From the NCBI GenBank assembly GCA_964419545.1, contig CAYQQU010000014.1:1-64000 (forward strand): a stretch of 64,000 nucleotides of DNA, written 5' to 3'. Positions 25,568 to 33,596 of this stretch are shown one piece after another. A program made the translations under genes and the position numbers. The stretch is from CAYQQU01 sp964419545 (GTDB taxonomy: Bacteria > Bacteroidota > Bacteroidia > Chitinophagales > Saprospiraceae). Below the pieces are notes generated by a model, which was not told the origin of the DNA, did no database searches, and was given only the letters and a program-made list of their open reading frames with translations. The stretch's first letter is position 1; each line of letters begins with the position of its first letter.

Positions 25568-26251
25568 ATGAGAAAATTGATTGCATTATTCCTAAGTATC
25601 GCCTGGCTTTCCGGCAGCCTCCCTGCTCAGAACAACTACCTGTCAGCAGCCGGGGATTCCGACCCCAAAGCCAAAGCATTGCTGCAAAAGATCCGCGATA
25701 AGTACGAAGGCTACCGCTCGCTGGAAGCCAATTTCGTACTCGAGATCCGGCTGCCCGATCAACCGGCGGAGCAGCAGCGCGGGTCTCTGGCGCGCCAGGG
25801 CGACCAATATCGCATGCAACTCAGCTCTTACGAAGCGATCTCCGACGGCGAGACGATCTGGCTGATCATGAACAGCAACAAAGAGGTGCAGATCAACGAT
25901 GTGCCGGAGGAGACCGACGATTTTTCCATCCTCTCCCCGCAGGCCCTCTTCGCCATCTACGAACGAGGCGACTTCGTATACGCCATCACCAACGAATTCA
26001 AGGAAGGCGGCCGCACGCTGCAGCAGGTTGAGTTCAAGCCGCTCGACGAGATGTCGGATTATTCCAAACTGCGGCTGACGGCCGATAAGAACAGCGCCGA
26101 GGTGATGAGCGTGGAAGCGTTTGCCAAAGACGGCTCGCGCTATCTGCTGAAAATGACCGAAACGACCCCCAATAAGTCGTTTCCCGCCGGTTATTTCACC
26201 TTCGACAAAAGCGATTACCCTGGTTTTTACGTCGAAGACCTGAGAGAATAG
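25568..26251 (+). CDS. lolA: LolA-like outer-membrane lipoprotein carrier
   Basis: 227 aa with a cleavable signal peptide (MRKLIALFLSIAWLSGSLPAQ). The mature part shows the LolA/LolB half-barrel pattern: KALLQKIRDKYEGYRSLEANF, a QQRGSLARQGDQYRMQL strand pair, ISDGETIWLI and a late FTFDKSDYPGFYVEDLRE. LolA carries lipoproteins across the periplasm to the outer membrane. Two Met codons open the frame; the second (25568) is used. The next gene is GH3-family on the same strand, separated by a strong inverted repeat. Confidence 0.85.
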   Translation: MRKLIALFLSIAWLSGSLPAQNNYLSAAGDSDPKAKALLQKIRDKYEGYRSLEANFVLEIRLPDQPAEQQRGSLARQGDQYRMQLSSYEAISDGETIWLIMNSNKEVQINDVPEETDDFSILSPQALFAIYERGDFVYAITNEFKEGGRTLQQVEFKPLDEMSDYSKLRLTADKNSAEVMSVEAFAKDGSRYLLKMTETTPNKSFPAGYFTFDKSDYPGFYVEDLRE

Positions 26252-26314
26252 CGGCTGAAAATACCCCCGGCAATTCCGCAAAAGCTTTTATTTTGAGGTT
26301 TACGCCAAAGGCAA

Positions 26315-26358
26315 AAAATCGTCGATGAAGAGGATTTTTTGCCTTTGGGGTTGCCTTA
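26315..26358. terminator. 16-bp perfect inverted repeat
   Basis: CCAAAGGCAAAAAATC, 12-nt loop, GATTTTTTGCCTTTGG. The symmetric stem carries A and T runs on its two arms, so it could terminate transcription in either direction or fold in the leader of the GH3-family gene. It covers the first possible start of that gene (26339), which favours the start at 26393. Confidence 0.6.
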
Positions 26359-26392
26359 TTTCAGACTTTTGCGCCATCACAACCTACTCGCT

Positions 26393-27898
26393 ATGGGATT
26401 CAAATCTGCCGTCATCAAGCCATTCGCCAAAAAAATCGCCCGCGACATCGACCGCTGGTCGGCCGACGCCGTCGGGGCGCAGGAACGCGTCTTCCGGAAG
26501 CTGATCGCCAAAGGCCGCCGTACGGCTTTCGGACGCGACCACCACTTCGACCGGATCGACAGCTACGAGGCGTTTCGACGGCAGGTGCCCATCCGCGATT
26601 ACGAAGGACTGCGGGCATACGTGGAGCGCATCAAAGAGGGCGAAAAGGACGTGCTCTGGCCCGGGCGCCCCAGGTATTTTGCCAAAACTTCAGGCACTAC
26701 TTCCGGAGCGAAATACATCCCGCTCACCAAAGACAGCCTGCCCAACCACTTCGGCACGGCCCGCAACGCTTTGTTCAATTACTACGCCCGCACCGGCAAC
26801 GGCCGCTGGATCGACGGCAAGATGATCTTCCTGTCGGGAAGCCCGGAGATGGACCAGGTCGGCGGCATACCCACCGGCCGCCTCTCGGGCATCGTTAACC
26901 ACCAGGTGCCGAGCTGGCTGCGAACCAACCAGCTGCCCTCTTACCAGACCAACTGCATCGAGGAATGGGAAGAAAAGCTGGAACGCATCGTCGACGAAAC
27001 CCTACAGGCCGATATGCGGCTCATCAGCGGCATTCCCCCCTGGGTGCAGATGTACTACGAACGCCTGCTGGAGCGCACCGGCAAGCAAACCGTCAAGGAG
27101 ATCTTCCCCAATTTCGGCATGTTCGTCTACGGCGGCGTCAACTTCGAACCGTACCGCGATCAACTGGAACAACTGGTGGGCGAGCGCCTGCCCAGCGTGG
27201 AGACCTACCCGGCCAGCGAAGGGTTTATCGCTTTTCAGGACCAGCCCGGTCAGCCGGGACTATTGCTCAACGCCGACTCGGGGATCTTTTTCGAATTTAT
27301 TCCGCTCGACGCCATCCATCAGGAGGACCCACCCCGCCTTTCGCTGCGGGATGTGGAAACCGGCGTCAACTACGTTTTGCTCATCAATAGCAATGCCGGC
27401 CTCTGGGGCTACAACCTGGGCGATACCGTGGCTTTCGAAAGCCTGCAACCGCCGCGCCTGCGCGTGACGGGGCGCGTCAAGCACTTCATCTCCGCCTTCG
27501 GCGAGCACGTCATCGGTAAAGAAGTGGAAGAGGCTATGCAAAAGACGGCCCGGGAGATGGGCGTACGCATCGTCGAATTTACCGTCGCTCCTCAGGTGAC
27601 GCCACCGGAAGGCGGAACGCCCTACCACGAATGGTTCGTGGAATTTGACGAGCCGCCCGCCGACCTACCGGCTTTCGCCCGCCGGCTGGACGAAGAAATG
27701 GTCCGTCAGAACATCTACTACGAAGACCTGATCAGCGGGGGCATCCTCCGGCCATTGGTGATCCGGCCAATGCAGCGCGACGCCTTCCGGCATTACATGA
27801 AGGCCCAGGGCAAACTGGGCGGACAAAACAAAGTGCCCCGCCTCAGCAACGACCGCAATATCGCCGATGCCCTGACCGGGATGGTCGTTTCCGTATAG
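26393..27898 (+). CDS. GH3 auxin-responsive-promoter family protein (acyl-adenylate enzyme)
   Basis: 501 aa from the ATG at 26393 (MGFKSAVIKPFAKKIARDID). The adenylate-forming signature motifs are clear: YFAKTSGTTSGAKYIPLTK (ATP-binding, about residues 100-118), FVYGGVNFEPYRD, YPASEGFIAFQD and the hinge RLRVTGRVKHFISAFGEHVI. Plant GH3 enzymes join amino acids to jasmonate or auxin; bacterial members are uncharacterised amide synthetases. It is cytoplasmic, with no carrier protein encoded nearby. A possible in-frame start at 26339 falls inside the inverted repeat and is less likely. Confidence 0.92.
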   Translation: MGFKSAVIKPFAKKIARDIDRWSADAVGAQERVFRKLIAKGRRTAFGRDHHFDRIDSYEAFRRQVPIRDYEGLRAYVERIKEGEKDVLWPGRPRYFAKTSGTTSGAKYIPLTKDSLPNHFGTARNALFNYYARTGNGRWIDGKMIFLSGSPEMDQVGGIPTGRLSGIVNHQVPSWLRTNQLPSYQTNCIEEWEEKLERIVDETLQADMRLISGIPPWVQMYYERLLERTGKQTVKEIFPNFGMFVYGGVNFEPYRDQLEQLVGERLPSVETYPASEGFIAFQDQPGQPGLLLNADSGIFFEFIPLDAIHQEDPPRLSLRDVETGVNYVLLINSNAGLWGYNLGDTVAFESLQPPRLRVTGRVKHFISAFGEHVIGKEVEEAMQKTAREMGVRIVEFTVAPQVTPPEGGTPYHEWFVEFDEPPADLPAFARRLDEEMVRQNIYYEDLISGGILRPLVIRPMQRDAFRHYMKAQGKLGGQNKVPRLSNDRNIADALTGMVVSV

Positions 27899-27945
27899 CG
27901 GCTGCCCGGGTTAGCAGGGAATGCGAACTGAAGAACACCAGGATC

Positions 27946-28698
27946 TTACAAAACCGACGGTCTTTTTTTTCGCTTCGGCCGGAAAAACAAAAGCTGTTTC
28001 AGCGAAAACAAATGCATCGCCAGGGCAAAAGGCACAATAAAACCCGGTATCCAGATGAACGGCGCCAGGGCCACAAAGACGTTCGCCGGCTCGTTGGTAA
28101 ATACCCGCGCCGGGGAAGGAGCCGAAAAGACAGCGATGACCACAATGTTGACCAGCAGCAAAATGCCGAAAACGTTCCAGATGATCCCTTCCAATCGCCG
28201 CCGGCGCCCCCTGCCGAAAAAAACGAATCCCGCCATAAAAGCGGTGATGCCGACCACGATATCGTAGTTCAGCCATTCGAAAGTCATCTGTACCGGAACG
28301 TAACCGCCCCGGTACCCCAGCCATAAAAAAAGCTCCATCACTACCCGGAACCCCTGAATGTAGATCAGCCAGGCGGCCGGCAAAACCCGCAGCACTAAAC
28401 CGAAAAGGCGGGAAAAAAGCAAAGCGATAATGACGATGAGCGGAGGGATAAACGTATAAACGACTCGCGGCGGGAAGGTCTCCCAGTAAAAAAAGAAACC
28501 CTGGTAAGCCGATAACGCCAGGATGGCGAGCCACAAGATCAGGCTGGCGGTAACCAGCCCCACCAGCAGCCGGCGCTTCGGAGCAGCGATGCGCAAATGC
28601 CCCAGGGCGTAGCTCAGGCCGCCGCGCACTGCACTGACCAACGCAAAGGTGAGCGCTACGATGATGAGCTGCCCGATGAGGTATAAGGTGAAATTCAT
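27946..28698 (-). CDS. Multi-pass inner-membrane protein, hypothetical
   Basis: 250 aa with about six to seven predicted membrane helices (LIGQLIIVALTFALVSAV, LVGLVTASLILWLAILAL, FIPPLIVIIALLFSRLFGL, YDIVVGITAFMAGFVFF, IIWNVFGILLLVNIVVIAVF, WIPGFIVPFALAMHLFSL) and a basic C-terminus. I do not recognise the family or any conserved catalytic motif. Convergent with the GH3-family gene and divergent from the cyanophycinase gene. The overlapping frame at 27911-28534 is out of phase and lacks this pattern. Confidence 0.75.
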   Translation of the reverse strand: MNFTLYLIGQLIIVALTFALVSAVRGGLSYALGHLRIAAPKRRLLVGLVTASLILWLAILALSAYQGFFFYWETFPPRVVYTFIPPLIVIIALLFSRLFGLVLRVLPAAWLIYIQGFRVVMELFLWLGYRGGYVPVQMTFEWLNYDIVVGITAFMAGFVFFGRGRRRRLEGIIWNVFGILLLVNIVVIAVFSAPSPARVFTNEPANVFVALAPFIWIPGFIVPFALAMHLFSLKQLLFFRPKRKKRPSVL

Positions 28699-28810
28699 CG
28701 CCCTAAAGGTGGTTTTTCGCTATGCCTGGGTTAAGATAGTAGAAAGCTGCTATTTCGGGTAATGTCCCGCTGCTTATTTGGCCTGCATTGATTAACTTCC
28801 CGGGAAAAAC

Positions 28811-30133
28811 ATGATACGGGTACTATTGCCATTACTACTCCTACTGTTCCGGACGGAAGGCGCCGGCGCCCAGGGAACAGACTATACCAGCTGGTTTACC
28901 GGCGATACGGCCGACGTAGTCACTACGCCCCTGAACGGGCTGGTGCTGGCCGGCGGGGGCGCCGACAATGACGACGCTATGCGCTGGATGCTGCAACGCG
29001 CCGCCGGCGGCGACGTGGTCGTCATTCGCGCCAGCCAGTCGGACGGCTACAACGATTATTTCTTCGAGGAACTGGGCGTGACGGTCAATTCGGTGGAGAC
29101 CATCCGCTTTGACGGCCCGGCCGCCGCTGAGGAGGATTACGTCATTCAACAGATCCGTAAGGCCGAGGTGCTCTTCATCGCCGGTGGCGACCAGTACGAT
29201 TATTACCAGTATTGGAAAGACACGCCGGTCGAGGACGCTATCAATTACCTCATCAACGAAAAACAAATAACGGTGGGCGGCACCAGCGCCGGCATGGCCA
29301 TCCTGGGGCAGGCTTATTACGCACCTTCCGATTTGGGCGTCTATTCCGAAGAAGCGCTCGGCGATCCCTATCATCCCTATCTCGATGTGCTCGGCAACGG
29401 CGATTTCATCCAACATCCGCTGATGGACCGCGTCATCACCGACACCCATTTCGAAGATCGCGAACGAGAAGGGCGCCTGTTTACCTTCCTGGCCCGCCTT
29501 ACCGCCGAGACCGGACAGCGCGTATTCGGCATCGCCGCCAATGACTATACGGCGGTCTGTATCGACGAGAACGGGATCGCGCACGCCTACGGCGAGTGGC
29601 CGGAATTTCCGGAAGACCACGTCACTTTTCTGCAAGCCAACTGCCTGGACGACTTCACGCCGGAAACCCTTACGGCCGGTGAACCGCTCACCTGGCTGCG
29701 TAGCGGCGCAGCCGTAAAAGTGTACCGCACGCCGGCTACCGTCGACGGCGCCCATACCTTCGACCTCAACGACTGGCAAACGGCCTCCGGCGGCGAGTGG
29801 GGCAACTGGTACGCGGTCGACGGCGAATTAGAAATCGTCATGGGCACTTCCTCACAATGCGATGAGTTGATCCTGCACACCCGGGAAACCGATCCGGCTG
29901 CTGCGCAAATCAGCGCTTTTCCCAACCCGACCCGCGGCCCGCTGGAGGTGCAATGCAACGCAACGGACTGCACCGTCGAACGGATCATCGTGCACGACGC
30001 CCGCGGCGGCCTGGTCCGGTCGATAGATCGACCTCAGGGAGTGATCTCCCTTTCCGGGCTGCCGGCCGGCCTCTATCAGCTGCAGGTGTTTACGACGGAA
30101 GGAATGGCCGTACGATCGGTGGTGCGGCAGTGA
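28811..30133 (+). CDS. Secreted cyanophycinase-like S51 peptidase with T9SS sorting domain
   Basis: 440 aa. Signal peptide (MIRVLLPLLLLLFRTEGAGAQ), then a peptidase S51 fold: GLVLAGGGADNDDAMRWML, VLFIAGGDQYDYYQYW and the nucleophile elbow GGTSAGMAILG (Ser159). The C-terminal 75 residues (ISAFPNPTRGPLEV ... GLPAGLYQLQVFTTEGMAVRSVV) are a type A T9SS sorting domain, so the enzyme should be exported to the surface or medium. Cyanophycinases cut the Asp-Arg storage polymer cyanophycin. No cyanophycin synthetase is in the window, so scavenging of polymer from other cells is plausible (inference). The 3' end overlaps a convergent gene. Confidence 0.9.
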   Translation: MIRVLLPLLLLLFRTEGAGAQGTDYTSWFTGDTADVVTTPLNGLVLAGGGADNDDAMRWMLQRAAGGDVVVIRASQSDGYNDYFFEELGVTVNSVETIRFDGPAAAEEDYVIQQIRKAEVLFIAGGDQYDYYQYWKDTPVEDAINYLINEKQITVGGTSAGMAILGQAYYAPSDLGVYSEEALGDPYHPYLDVLGNGDFIQHPLMDRVITDTHFEDREREGRLFTFLARLTAETGQRVFGIAANDYTAVCIDENGIAHAYGEWPEFPEDHVTFLQANCLDDFTPETLTAGEPLTWLRSGAAVKVYRTPATVDGAHTFDLNDWQTASGGEWGNWYAVDGELEIVMGTSSQCDELILHTRETDPAAAQISAFPNPTRGPLEVQCNATDCTVERIIVHDARGGLVRSIDRPQGVISLSGLPAGLYQLQVFTTEGMAVRSVVRQ

Positions 30134-30936
30134 GGATTGCCCCTTCGGAAAGGGGCGCGGGCGCTGCCTGGGGTTGATCTAGCTTCCCGGTTAAGCATCA
30201 TGATCTTTTGCCAGATCCGGTTGGACAGGCCGTCGGTGAGCGATTCCAGGTCGTTGACGGCTTCGAGTACGACGGGGTCGTTGAGGTACTGGGCGTGCAG
30301 GGCGCCCAGCTTGCTGGTGATGGCCAGCAATTCGGTACAGTAGTCCAGGTACCGGCTCATCTGAAAGGCGGAAATCTGCCGGCGCTCCGGAGAAGCGGCG
30401 GTTGTCGGTCCTTTACCCAGTAAAATGACGGGATCTTTGGTGAGCTGATGCATATCGACGACATGCGCGATGCTGCGCAGGCGGTGGATGTTGGAAAGGG
30501 CGAGCCGGCGCTTCAGGCGCGATTCCACCGTGAAGAGAAAAAAGACGGCTATGGCCAGGAAGATGAGGTCGTTTACCGCCGACTCGGTCGTCTGCACCAG
30601 GTCGGTCAGGCCACTGACGTCCGACTGGAGCTGGAGTGCCAGGAATAAGGCGGCGCCGAAGATGGCCAGGATGGCGACAAAAGCGAGGATGACCAGGATG
30701 CGCACCGGCCAGATCGGATGTTCCAGCCGGTAGAGCGAAGAGGTGATGCGCTGCCCTTCCTGAAGCAGTTCGTCGCAAACGTGGCTCAGTCCCGAGTCCG
30801 GAAAGCGATCGCGGATGCGTTCGCCCAGCTTATCGAGGGTGGAGAGCAGGCTCGGGGCGTCCAGCCGGCTGTAGCTCGCCTGGCTCGCGCGCTGCTCCGA
30901 AAAGCCCATCAGTTCTCTGAAAGTGAATCCTCGCAT
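30076..30936 (-). CDS. Membrane protein with coiled-coil segments, hypothetical
   Basis: 286 aa. Helical N-terminus (LSTLDKLGERIRDRF, SHVCDELLQEGQRIT), two membrane helices (VRILVILAFVAILAIFGAALFLALQL and NDLIFLAIAVFFLFTVE), then a long helical cytoplasmic region (QMSRYLDYCTELLAITSKLGALHAQYL). The last about 20 residues are antisense to the end of the cyanophycinase gene, a 58-bp convergent overlap; they are low-complexity and could reflect a lost earlier stop. Family not recognised. Confidence 0.7.
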   Translation of the reverse strand: MRGFTFRELMGFSEQRASQASYSRLDAPSLLSTLDKLGERIRDRFPDSGLSHVCDELLQEGQRITSSLYRLEHPIWPVRILVILAFVAILAIFGAALFLALQLQSDVSGLTDLVQTTESAVNDLIFLAIAVFFLFTVESRLKRRLALSNIHRLRSIAHVVDMHQLTKDPVILLGKGPTTAASPERRQISAFQMSRYLDYCTELLAITSKLGALHAQYLNDPVVLEAVNDLESLTDGLSNRIWQKIMMLNREARSTPGSARAPFRRGNPHCRTTDRTAIPSVVNTCS

Positions 30937-31087
30937 TACGTAGGTAAAGGTTGCGCTTTCCCCTTAAATTTGCCAGTTCTGCGCCCGAAATTTTTTACCC
31001 GGATAATGCACGCAGGGCAATCGCATTTAAAAGATGCTACCTCTCAATTGCCATAAAATTTCCAGGGAACGGAAGGAAAAATCCGGG

Positions 31088-31798
31088 TCAATTGCTCATC
31101 ACCACGAAACGGACCAGCCTCCGTTCGCCGAGGGCGGATAACTCCAAGGAGTAGACGCCGGCGGACCAATGCGTGACGTCAAGCTCAAACTGATTAAAAT
31201 CCAGGCCGGCCGCGCCTTGTATCCTGCGGCCGGCGGCGTCGAAAACGGCAATGGCGCCCGTCAGGGGTTCTTCGCTGATCACGGAAACCTTCAGCTTGGA
31301 AATGACGGGGTTGGGGGACAGGTGCACTTCTGCATCCCAGAGCGGACGCCGTCCTCCGCACTCACTGAGTCGGGCCAGTTGGTCGGGTGCAATGCGAGAT
31401 ATGCCCGGGCTGACGGAGCCGGTAACCTGCCCATCGATTACGGGTAGGAAGGAGACGCCACAACTGTTCAGGTAGAGGGAGTCGGCAGAAGGGATCGCCA
31501 GGACAAATTCATCTCCTACCCGCCAGGCGCCGGTGGAAACAGTACAAGTCGCGCCATTGCCGTTGTGAACAAAAAAACGACTTGCCGGTGAATAGCTGTT
31601 CAAGCTTGCCTTGGGTTCGATCCAAACGCCTGCCGGGCCGGCTTCCTGAACCGTTCCCCAGACGATACCCAAGTTTTCGTGGAGCTCACCGTTCTCATCG
31701 GTGACGGTGCCGCAGAAATTGTCGATGAAATGACAAGAACAGGCCTGGAAATGTCGAACCGGCAGGCACAGTATAAAAATGAAGAGGTAGATTCTCAT
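31088..31798 (-). CDS. Secreted protein with T9SS sorting domain
   Basis: 236 aa from the ATG at 31798, which begins a signal peptide (MRIYLFIFILCLPVRHFQA). The mature N-terminus is Cys-rich (CSCHFIDNFCGTV), and two further Cys (near TCTVSTG and LNSCGVSF) could pair as disulfides. The C-terminal region (VHLSPNPVISKLKVSVISEE ... WSAGVYSLELSALGERRLV) is a T9SS type A sorting domain. The middle resembles no family I know; similar short Cys-rich proteins occur in marine Bacteroidota. Function unknown. Confidence 0.75.
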   Translation of the reverse strand: MRIYLFIFILCLPVRHFQACSCHFIDNFCGTVTDENGELHENLGIVWGTVQEAGPAGVWIEPKASLNSYSPASRFFVHNGNGATCTVSTGAWRVGDEFVLAIPSADSLYLNSCGVSFLPVIDGQVTGSVSPGISRIAPDQLARLSECGGRRPLWDAEVHLSPNPVISKLKVSVISEEPLTGAIAVFDAAGRRIQGAAGLDFNQFELDVTHWSAGVYSLELSALGERRLVRFVVMSN

Positions 31799-32093
31799 GT
31801 CCTGTTTTTTGAGATTAGACAGCGCCGAAACGCCTGTCCGTTGGGTTGAGGCGATTATTTTTTGGTATTCGCCCAATCAACCGCTATCTCTTCATCCACT
31901 GTACTACGACCGTACCCATCGATGCGACGCAAGCAGCAGCAGACGATCAACCTATAAAGGCCAAAATACCCAAACCTTTTCAACAAAAGATTGCATCTTT
32001 GCGAAATAAAACGCTATCTTGAAAAATCAGCTTGTTTGTTAGTGCTTTTTCGAAAAAGTACGCGAGAAGCGGCTTTCAATTTTTTTGCTTTTT

Positions 32094-32879
32094 ATGGGAT
32101 ACATTATTTCTCTGCTCAATCATAAAGGAGGAGTCGGAAAAACCACGAGTGCGATCAATATCGGCGCCGGATTGGTAGAGCTCGGGCAAAAAGTGTTGCT
32201 CATCGATCTGGACCCGCAGGCAAACCTCACCCTGGCGCTGGGCGTGCCGCGCCAGCCGACCAGCATCTACGAAGCGATCCGCGGGGAAGCGGAACTGGTT
32301 CCGTACACCGTGAAAGACAATATGGACGTCGTGGGGTCGACGCTCGACCTCTCAGGGGCGGAGATGGAGCTGATCAACGAGGCGGGCCGGGAGTTTATCC
32401 TCAAGGAACTCTTCGCGCCCATCCGGGAAGAATACGATTACGTGATCATCGACTGTCCGCCTTCGCTCGGCCTGTTGACCCTGAATGCGCTGACCAGCAG
32501 CGATTTCGTCTACATTCCCCTGCAAACGGAATTCCTGGCCATGCAGGGCCTGGCCAAGATCAAGCAAGTGATCCAGAAAGTGAAGGTGCGCCTGAACAAA
32601 GACTTGCAGATCGGCGGCGTGATCGCTACGATGTACGACGCGCGCAAGGTGCTCAACCGCGACGTGGTGGAGACGATCAAAAAGTATTTCGGCGAGCTGG
32701 TGTTCGAGACCATGATCCGCGATACCGTGGCCCTGGCGGAGGCGCCGGCCCAGCGACAGGATATTTTCGACTACAGCCGCAACAGTTCGGGCGCAGAGGA
32801 CTACCTCAACCTGTCCCGGGAAATCCTGGCGCGAGTGGATAAAATGGCGGCCGTAGCTTCGAAGTCGATGAATAAATAG
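32094..32879 (+). CDS. parA: ParA-family ATPase
   Basis: 261 aa from the ATG at 32094 (MGYIISLLNHKGGVGKTTSA). Deviant Walker A KGGVGKTT (about 11-18), Walker A' LLIDLDPQANLTLALG, Walker B DYVIIDCPPSLG and FVYIPLQTEFLAMQGL are all intact. ParA ATPases segregate plasmids or chromosomes, or position protein cargo, by forming nucleoid-bound gradients. No parB-like gene or parS-type repeat is visible. The next gene, 18 bp on, encodes a small ribbon-helix-helix-like protein that is the likely partner. A TTG start at 32085 is possible but less likely. Confidence 0.93.
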   Translation: MGYIISLLNHKGGVGKTTSAINIGAGLVELGQKVLLIDLDPQANLTLALGVPRQPTSIYEAIRGEAELVPYTVKDNMDVVGSTLDLSGAEMELINEAGREFILKELFAPIREEYDYVIIDCPPSLGLLTLNALTSSDFVYIPLQTEFLAMQGLAKIKQVIQKVKVRLNKDLQIGGVIATMYDARKVLNRDVVETIKKYFGELVFETMIRDTVALAEAPAQRQDIFDYSRNSSGAEDYLNLSREILARVDKMAAVASKSMNK

Positions 32880-32897
32880 CGTTTAAGCATAGCAGTT

Positions 32898-33404
32898 TTG
32901 AGTAAAAAGAAATTCACCGCCGGACTTGAAAGCCTTTTTGGCGACGCTTCCAACGATACGCTTCCGGAAGAGAATCCGCTATTGTCCGGACGGGAAAAAC
33001 CGGCCGCAACCCGGCCCGCCAAAGCTTCCGATGCCCGGCCGTCGTCGGGTAAGGATTTTACTTCCGAACTGCAGAGCTTCCTGGAAACTTCCTTCGAAGA
33101 ATCGCTGGAACGCCAGCTCAAAGAAAAAGAAAAAACCCCGAAAGCCGCCAACAAGAAACGCCGCCACCGGCCCTCCGGCCTCGACCTGCTCATCCAGCGC
33201 ACCGTCGACAAAGCCGAACAGCAACCCGAAAATCCGCACAAGGGCCTGGGCAAGCGCATCACCCTGCTGCTCGATCAGGAGAAACTCGAAAAGCTCAAGG
33301 AGATCGCCCGGCAGGAACGCACCTACCTGCGCAACATCATCGACGAGATCGTGGCGGAGTACATCAAGTCTTACGATAAAAGAAAACCTCAGCCCGATCA
33401 TTGA
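32898..33404 (+). CDS. ParA partner with C-terminal ribbon-helix-helix-like domain
   Basis: 168 aa, TTG start at 32898. The N-terminal part (about 1-60) is Pro/Ser/Glu-rich and likely disordered; the middle (about 60-100) is charged and helical with KKRRHR. The C-terminal 45 residues (KRITLLLDQEKLEKLKEIA, TYLRNIIDEIVAEYI) look like an RHH/CopG DNA-binding dimer, one strand then two helices. With the ParA gene 18 bp upstream this fits a ParA/RHH partition pair, or a cargo-positioning pair. The fold is judged by eye only. Confidence 0.75.
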   Translation: MSKKKFTAGLESLFGDASNDTLPEENPLLSGREKPAATRPAKASDARPSSGKDFTSELQSFLETSFEESLERQLKEKEKTPKAANKKRRHRPSGLDLLIQRTVDKAEQQPENPHKGLGKRITLLLDQEKLEKLKEIARQERTYLRNIIDEIVAEYIKSYDKRKPQPDH

Positions 33405-33416
33405 TCGGGGCTTCTT
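33391..33416 (+). terminator. Terminator hairpin overlapping a stop codon
   Basis: AGCCCGATCA / TGATCGGGGCT stem with a minimal loop, starting in the last codons of the ParA-partner gene and followed by CTTCTTCCCC. The T run is weak, so termination is probable, not certain. Confidence 0.5.
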
Positions 33417-33596
33417 CCCCGCTATGGTGGTCAGACAATGAGGATGACTAAAGACGGGATTCCCGGCGGCAGGCTTTTGACTTATTCGTACATTGTCTCG
33501 GAATTACCGACAGTTACTTTTGGGAAAAAGTATTGGGGGTATCCTTCCGATTTTCTCATCTATTAACCGACATCCATTGACTAAAACCCATACCTC

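Noticed and set aside
27911..28534. 207-aa minus-strand frame
   Set aside because: Shadow of the 250-aa membrane protein in another frame.
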